Source: Choristoneura fumiferana (taxonomy: Eukaryota; Arthropoda; Insecta; Lepidoptera; Tortricidae). Taken from it: a DNA stretch of 64,000 nt. Shown in pieces: positions 12,001-21,000 of this stretch; the first letter of the stretch is position 1; the number at the start of each line of letters is the position of its first letter. The translations under genes and the position numbers were made by a program. The notes beneath the pieces are model-generated. The model was not told the DNA's origin. It searched no databases and worked only from the letters and a program-made list of their open reading frames with translations. The stretch is from NCBI RefSeq assembly GCF_025370935.1, contig NC_133500.1, forward strand, positions 9,586,994 through 9,650,993, written 5' to 3'.

Positions 12001-15000
12001 ATCGTGAATGACTCTACCTATATATTATATACTCCGCACACTCGCGATCGGATACGCGTATCAAGATCGGTAAATGTTACCTTTGTTAAATCGGTGAAGA
12101 AGAAGAAGAAGTTATGATTTGATACGCGATACGCCGTGATCGCTCTCGAGGCGGTTTTTCCCCGATCATCAAAGGGGATACGGATAGCGTCCACACTTAA
12201 TGATACGGCGTTCTGATACGATACGCTGCTACGCTACGGTTAGTATGGACGCAATTTTTCACGCGACGATGCTAGTGACACGGTCTGCCCAATGTAAGCG
12301 GCCATACTTAGGATACGCGTGGTCGTGATCGGCAAAATGATACAAATCGTCACTACTTTGAAAAAATCTCGTATCTCAAATCAATATGTCAACAAAATTG
12401 ATCCTTGAAAAAATGGTCATAAAGTTCACTCAGAAAAATTTTTTTTTGAGATACAAGCTTTTTTAAAAGTAGTGACGAAATGTGGACCCAGCCTTATACT
12501 GCTTGCTCAGAACGAGAGATGGCGTTGTTTTCAATAGAAATATCACTATCGGAACTCCTGTTCTATTACATTCTGATTAAAAGTCTTAAATTACTGATAA
12601 CGCCGCCTCCGTGGTTGAAATAATCTGGCAATCTGGAATCTGTCAAGGACTGAGGTTTTGACATTGTATTTTTTTTATTCGACTGGATGGCAATCGAGCA
12701 AGTGGGTCTCCTGATGATAAGAGATCACCACCATAGACACCTGCAACACCAGGGGGATTCCAGATGCGTTGCCAACCTAGAGGCCTAACATGGGATACCT
12801 CAAGTGCCAGTAATTTCACCGGCTGTCTTACTCTCCACGCCGAAACACAACAGTGCAAGCACTGCTGCTTCACGGCAGGATTAGCGAGCAAGATGGTGGT
12901 AGCAATCCGGGCGGACCTTGCACAAGGTCCTACCACCTGCAAAAAATATTAATGAATTTGTATGTTTTAGATTTGTCATCAACGCCTGCGCCAGTTCGTC
13001 GTACAGCAGAACGGTACCGGCGCCGGAACCGAAACCACGTGAGTGATCCCACTGCTGGGCACAGGCCTCCCGAAATGAGAGGGCTTTAAGTGACCCAGGA
13101 GTTGGAGAGTTACCATGGCAACCAGCTTCACTAAAAAGTTTATTCACCCTTATACAAGGAATATTATAAAGAATTATATTTACTGGGCATTTTCGTTTTA
13201 CCATTGAAACTCACGTAGCCTCTATTTTCTTTTCGGTAGTACAGTAAACGTATGAGTGTTCGTCACTGTCCCAATGGTCGGCATCTTTAATTTTGTCATT
13301 AGCAATAGAGGTGACAGCAGGGTGTCGTTTATTGGGCATTTCGTGTCGAGCACTGGTACGTTTACTTTACACAGACTGCTAAAATCACAACCCTTTTGGT
13401 TTTGACGCCTCGGATAACAATTAGGTCAACTATAATCATAACAATGGCTATGGTGCCTATGGTTTATATCAATCCAATTTATGAAAAGTGTAAACAAAGA
13501 CGCCATTTACCCGACCATAGACATTTAGTGATGTGAAAACCTAGAACCTAGTGCAAAATCATTAATCTGTTCAGTAAATCGATTAATTTATTAATTGAAT
13601 GTATCAAAGTATTTTTGTATATATTTACAAAATATTAATTACATAATACTTGATTTAATGCCAAAGACTGTTTATTCAATTAAGAAAGTAGTAACTATTT
13701 TTTAATTTTAACGTTATTAAATAAAAATCGCTTATTAAAACGAGCATTAATCTATTTTTAAAATGTCAAATTTTCCACCATCTCTACGCTAGTCTATGCT
13801 ACTATAGTTTATACCCATGTTTCATTCAAGATATAATGTGACGAAGATTTTTCAAATGAAAATTAAATATTGAAATGAAGTGAATTTTGGTGAAAAAGTG
13901 ATTATACGTCTAGTTAAAAGACACGAATTATGTTATTGATGCGGTCCACTGGGTGTTTGTACAAGAATTTTGATAAAATCGGTTTGTTTACACTTTATAT
14001 AAATTGGATTGATATAAACCATAACAGTAACAACAGTTACGGTGAAGGAAAACATCGTGAGGAAACCTGCACAAATCTGCGAAGCAATTCAATGGTGTGT
14101 GTGAAGTTCCCAATCCGCACTGGGCCCGCGTGGGAACTATGGCCCAAGCCCTCTTGTTCTGAGAGGAGGCCTGTACCCAGCAGTGGGACGTATATAGGCT
14201 GGGATGATGATGATGATAACAGTAAACGAATGATGACGTCATGTTCCGTCCACGTTTACGTTTCAGCGGCGGAGGGCCAGCCGCCGCCGGAGCCCGAGCC
14301 TCCGCGCAACATCACCTCCGAAGGTCTGCGGAAGCTCGGCGAACAGTGGAAGCAGTTCGTCGCCGATGGTACATTCGTCGTCATGGTGAGAACATCTACC
14401 CTAATTTTTTTTTAGGGTTCCGGAGCCAAAATGGCAAAAACGGAACCCTTATAGTTTCGTCAAGTCCGTCTGTCTGTCTGTCCGTCCGTCCGTATGTCAC
14501 AGGCATTTTACTCGAAAACTACAAGATGTATATCAATGCAATTTGGAGTACAGATGTCTTGTCAAGCCGCTATTTAGTTTTGTAGTTAAATTACAAAAAT
14601 AAATATTTATAGCGGGGGCACTTCATACACGTATCAGAAATTGAAAAATTTTTTTTTTACTTATCAATGTGTGGCACATAGTTCGATCTTTTGATAAGAT
14701 ATAAAGGTTTCTCAAAAACTTTTTTGATTAAGTGAAGATTTCCGGAAATAATCGCTCCCAAAGTAGCAAAAATTGTGTCCCCCCCAATCTATCTTGATTT
14801 TTTTCGTAATGGCTACGGAACCCTATCCTGGGCGTGTCCGACACGCTCTTGTTTTTTCTACGTAAAAGCCGACTCATGGGTGTCCCCTATCGCACCTGAT
14901 GTTCGGGGCTTTGATTAATTGTACCTGTAGATACACATTTCCGAACAAAATCTCCTTCAAATTATTTGGCGTAACAAATAAAATCATCACCTACACAAAT

Positions 15001-18000
15001 TAATTGTAGAATACCTACGTGACGAAATTTGAACCTAGTCTTTACTAGATTACAGTTGAATTTACCTTGCGGTAAAACTCCACAACGCTTGACACTTGAC
15101 AGCTAAACTCCACGATATCACACACGCTTGACAGTTAAGAAATGGCTGCGCCTCGTTTCATAAAACCACACGTGTTTTACGGGCCCTTATTATAATATTT
15201 TTCACCTATGATGAGTTCTGTGATGTTTCGAGTTTGATTGTTTTAGAGATGTACGATTTATCGAGTGAAGTATCGAGCCACCATCACGTAAACCTTGTCG
15301 CGAACCCCCTACCGTCAAATAGCGAACCCCTAGGGGTTCGCGTACCCCACTTTGAGAAACCCTGATATAATGAACCGCGGCTATTGCCGATAATGTTGTG
15401 TCACGTCACTACTCAGTTCCGTTTTACACATTGCATCATTGCTCTTTAATGGACACTGATATTGCTATATATTTTTAAAAAGTACAGTCTTACATTTTTT
15501 TGATTAGGTATTTTGCTTCAAAATATAAATTACTTTTAAAAAATATTTTGCGAACGTAGTACCTATGCGTAATTCGGATAATTTTCAAGTGTCACAGAAC
15601 TCATGATAGGTGAAAAATACAATAAGTTACAGTTGCATAAACTAGTATTCTTTTTATTTGTTCGTTAGTGCGACGACTTCTGGACCTCCCCCCACTGCTA
15701 TAAGGACATGAAACGCTACGACTACTGGATGTACCGCAAGCTGCAGTTCGCATGCGCCGTCCTGTTCAAAGGAGACCTCAACTACCGCAAGCTGCTCGGG
15801 GAGAGGAACTGCAGCCCTGTCGCCGGGTTCGAGCCTTCCCTGCAGGGTTAGTGTAACCGACTAAAGGACGGGAGGGTTATGTCCCCGAATATATATATAT
15901 TTTTTTTATTCGACTGAGTGGCAAACGAGCAAGTGGGTCTCCTGATGGTAAGGGATCACCACCGCCCATAAACATCTGCGACACCAGGGGTATTGCAGAT
16001 GCGTTGCCAACCTAGAGGCCTAAGATGGGATACCTCAAGTGCCAGTAATTTATTTATTAGATGGTGGTAGCAATCCGGGCGGACCTTGCACTAGGTCCTA
16101 CCACCTGCATACCGTCTTTACCATAAGGGCACACGGGGCTCGTAAGCTGTAAGCTGTAAGTAATAGATGATTTTGCTTAAAAGAGATACTGTGTCCTAAT
16201 CATATTTAAGTACCTATACATATATACAGATGTATATTTGATGTGTGTAATAAATAAAATAGCGTATTCATAGTGGAAAATCATTTTACTTCGCTCCAAA
16301 AGGGCCCCAATTTCTTGTGTTCCCCGTGGGGTAATCAGGGTCATCTTAGGGCCTCATGACCCCCCCCCCTCTCATGGGACCTGGGCGGGGCAACGTTTTT
16401 AATAAAATAAGTATATTTCTGCGACAAAAGAGGATTGATTTTGTTTTCATTGGCGATGCATTTCGTCAGTACTTTAAAAAAAACTCGTATCTCAAAATTG
16501 ATAACTTTTCTGAGTGCACTTTATGACCATTGGGTCAAGGTTCAATTTTTGACGTATTGATTTGAGATACGAGATTTTTTCAAAGTAGTGACGATTTGTC
16601 ATTGTCCATAGAAATGATACTAACCCGAAACATCGATGTAATTATTTCTAGTTGTATTTGTTTTGCCAGGTTTCATCCCGGCGCCGATCCTTGCTCTGCG
16701 GACCGTCAAGGCCGATCTGATCTGCGGTCTGCCCAAGGGCAAGTTCGAAGCTATCAACAAGATAGACCCCGACTGGATGAGGAAGGGCGATTACGGGTAA
16801 GAAAAAAACATTTTTCACTTCTCATGCTCGTAAAGTTCGTGTTTATGCTGGATCTAGGCTACATAAAATGACTTTTTCTGCTCTAGTGCGTAAAGTAAAA
16901 TCTTCGTCTAAGACCAAGGTACTAAGGTCTAAACAGCCACAAACGAAAAAGTTTCTACATATTTTTTTAATCATTATATAAAAATAAAAATCAATATCAA
17001 TCAAAATAAACTAAAAATATATAATTATACATAAATGCATGAAAAATATAAGGTACGTAGTAAGTAAAAAATTGTTTCCACTGTGCTATTTCATTTGCTC
17101 GCCATCGAAGTGAAAAGTAGAGTGTAGAACTCGAGCATTTTCCCCTCGACGTGGCTATATGAACATCTCTGGTAAAATGGCTCGTTTTATGCTCTTGTTG
17201 TACAATCTACTATTTTAGGGCCTACGGCTACGGTTGGCACGGAGCGGGTGAACGCCTATTAAAAATAGTATGATCAGAGCTAACTGCGCGCGCGCATAGG
17301 ATTGTACCTGCGCCCGCGCCGGCTAGCGTAGGCCCGTATTCGATTGTACCCCTCCCTCTGCTGGGCGTACTCTTTCGCTTTTTCCTGCTAATCTGTTTAA
17401 TGTAATAATAATAGATTAGATTTATTTATTACAACACACATGCCAGTTAAAGTTTATTGGGAACGGCCCCTAATATTTATAATAAGATATAACACATATA
17501 GAGAATACCAATAAATAAATAAAAAAACTTTGTGTAACTTTTTAGTAACAAAAGCTTATTATTCGATAAATGAATTTCTAACAGATTGCAATAACTCTTA
17601 AGTAACTATGATGAGAATTATTATGTGATGCGTTTGCATGCACCACGACTGATTGTATGCCTAACGGCGCAACATAGTGATACTTCAAGTAGCTTTAAGA
17701 TCTTTTGTACCAAACTATGTTGAACGAATAAATGAATTGTTATTATTATTAATTACAAGAAATGCACAAAAGGATCGTCAAATTTATACAAAAAATAAAT
17801 CATATTACAATAAATTTGTCAGCTAAAAATAAAAATAGAATTTACAATGTCAAAGTAGAGTTCAATTCAATAATAATAATTAAAAGCAAAACAAGAATAT
17901 AAATCTATGTCAAATTTATGAAATGGGAACAATCAATCGAACGAACAATAAAATAATTAAAATGTCAAAGCAATAAAATTAAACATAAGTAAAATTAAAA

Positions 18001-21000
18001 ATTACTTCACAAATCTGTGAAAAATGTCAACAGAACAAAAACAAGAGTACCTATAGATAGAACAAGGTACATAGGCAAGCGCAGCGTAGGACGTCCACCA
18101 ACGAGACGGACACACACCCATAGAAGGTCATGTCAGTATGGGCGTGTACATGAAAAACATCGATCGGTCGATATTTCCATGTCAGTATTATTCGGCCCGG
18201 TAAAGAGTGTCACCTGTCAAAACGATCGAGTCAAAGACACATAAATTCTATTTTAATGTTTTTTATTCTGAAATATGGAACAACACGTAACCGACCGGCC
18301 TGTCGTAATTTGGCGGCAAAGAAAACTCTTTAATTTTTTTAAATTAATTGATGCGATTCGCGCTGTCATCGTTCATCCACCATTACCTCTCATATTTCGT
18401 TTTCTAGATTTTTTTTACCGTACAACGGCAAAAACTACTAGACACTGGCAAAATTGTCCTCAAATGGACAGAGCCATATTTTTTTAAAGAAACAACAACA
18501 ACAATTAATTGATGCTACTTAAAAATCTGATATTTTTTCTGTTAAAACCATTCTGGTTATTCCTATTAATTTCCTAATTTTTCAGATATTCCCCAATAAA
18601 TCTTTAACCGCCATTGTATGAATTATAAGGCAAAAATTACCCAGCTCATTTCGCCGAAGTCTTATAATTAAGACAAAATGTCATATAGTTTCGGTGTAGG
18701 TGGCGATACGGGCACGTACGAATGAAAAAGTATTGGCGGTTAAAAGGTTAATGTCCATTAACTAAAACTAAATGCACAACTTAAAGAATGACTTCCCTCG
18801 CAATTATATTTCCCTGAAGACTCACTTCGATTCGTCTTTGGAACCATTCTGATAAGACTTATCAGTTAATTAAAACATTTATGTTCATTCCAATTTAAAG
18901 TTACGAGGCAAAATGATATTAATTTTATGCTTTGACGATTATTTCGTTACGGATAGATAAAGTTTGCGATATTTCTGTTTGATTAGCGCGTCTATAACAA
19001 CGTATATTAGATACACTTAGCATTTATTTTGCTGCATTATTCAGCAGCTTTAACGTTTAGACAGGTAAATTTTACTAATGTAAACATTGAATGTTTTAAA
19101 ATTCGTCTGTCTTGTGATACACGCTTATACGACTAAATAGGGATGTTGACACCACCAATCAATTGACGTACTTTTTATGAGCTGTCAAAACACAATTCTC
19201 CCAGAGTTTGAATGGAAATAGCAACTTATGACGTCACTCGTTCGCCAACTCAATCAACTAACTGTTTATTTGTTTTAAAGCAACAAAAAATCTAATTTTG
19301 CTGTAAATAAATCGAAAATAAATCTGGTTTTCAGGGCTAAAATAAAGCGTTTGTTTACTGGAGTCGTGTCTTCGAATTATTTTTTAATGGTGTCAACATC
19401 CCTATTATAGTGGTCGGACTTGTTTGGTATACTTACATAGACGTAAGTTCAGTCAACAAAATATTGTTTTAAAAATGGATTTTTTAACGAAAAATTACTA
19501 TTATAATTACCATATTAGATCAAATAGGTACCTAAGTGTAATTTTTCTGTTATGCTTTGAGATGGCGTATAGGTTCGTACTGCTGCTGCCATTGGTAAAC
19601 GCTCGCTTCGATATCAACATAGGCTCACATCAGCGGACGGACTCAAAAGGGGTCCACGTCTCCTTCAACGGTCGCGCTATTGACATCATATCAGACAAAG
19701 AACGCTCCTCCTTCGGCCTCTCCGACCAAAGCGTGAAAGACGGCGCCGAATTATACTTCGGGAAACGACCCACCGACGTCTACTTTCACAGTCCTACACC
19801 CGAAAACGTATACGAGACTTACCAATGGGAACAAGTATCTAGAACCATCACAGCTAATGAAGGGAAACTAATTAACGTAGCAACAAAACACGAAGTTATC
19901 GCGCATCAAGCATTCGAGAACTTAGAAGCAGTAGATATTATTGTTAATGTTGCTATGAGTCGTTCAGTTGAAAACAAAGTTTCAATAACTTGGAATACAG
20001 GTGCTGAGCTAACAGTGTCCGACAACACTAAAATGAACTTAGCTGTTAAATATAGGTCTTTAGAAATGAACCTTCATACTAATTTGTACGAGGATTTGGA
20101 GAAAACTGAGGCAGTACCGTTTGGTAATGGTTGCTTTTTAAACATAACGTTGCAGCCTGGTAAGTCTATAATGTCTGAGTTGCATGCCACTAAGGTTGTT
20201 GCCAGAACTGAACTGGATTATGAAGCTAGGTTACATGGGGTTGTAGCGGCGTATTATGCGGAAAAATATAAGGAACATAATTACTGGGCCTTGGATGTCG
20301 CAGCTATCATGGAGTATGCGGAGTTGAGGAATTCTATTGTGGCCCAACAGAATGTGGTTAGTCAGTTTTATGAAGAGCCCAAGCTGATCGTTCGGGATCG
20401 TGAGAATGGGAACTTGATTTTCAAAGGGTTTAAATGTCCTTATTACAATGCAGCAGTACTAGTTTGATTCACGAAAAAGGGTGTGAATATCCGAAAGACA
20501 AAACTATATAGTTATGTGTATACGTGTTATTCGCTGAGTGCGAAGTACTAGATGGGGGTAATGGAATCTATTGCAGCGCTCATAGTGGCCAAAAGTAGAA
20601 ATAATGAAGGCTGATCTGTCATATCTGTCATTAACAAAGCAATATAATAATAATAATAATAAAATAATGAAAGATATTTATTTAATAGTTTGCTTACAAT
20701 TTCTACATAGGTACATAACAAATAAGTACAATCAAGCTATCAAATGGAAAGCGACTCAGCTTATGCCTGCGCCTTGCAGAGCAAAGAATTTGTTTAGACT
20801 TAAGAGTTAGTTTTTCTCGATTATTCCATAAAAATTTAATGAAAATTAAAAATCACGGTATCAGTAATTTTATATTATAAATGAATACGTGATATTTTTG
20901 ATTGTTTGTCACAAAAGGAGAAGTGTAATGTTAGCAATTGAACCGCTACCGATAAATCTCTTTATTAATTCATTTGAATTAGTACAAGTGTATTTAATCC

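Noticed and set aside
13930..14415. 161-codon plus-strand ORF
   Set aside because: Reads through a SINE into ARMT1 exon 10; only the exon part is coding.
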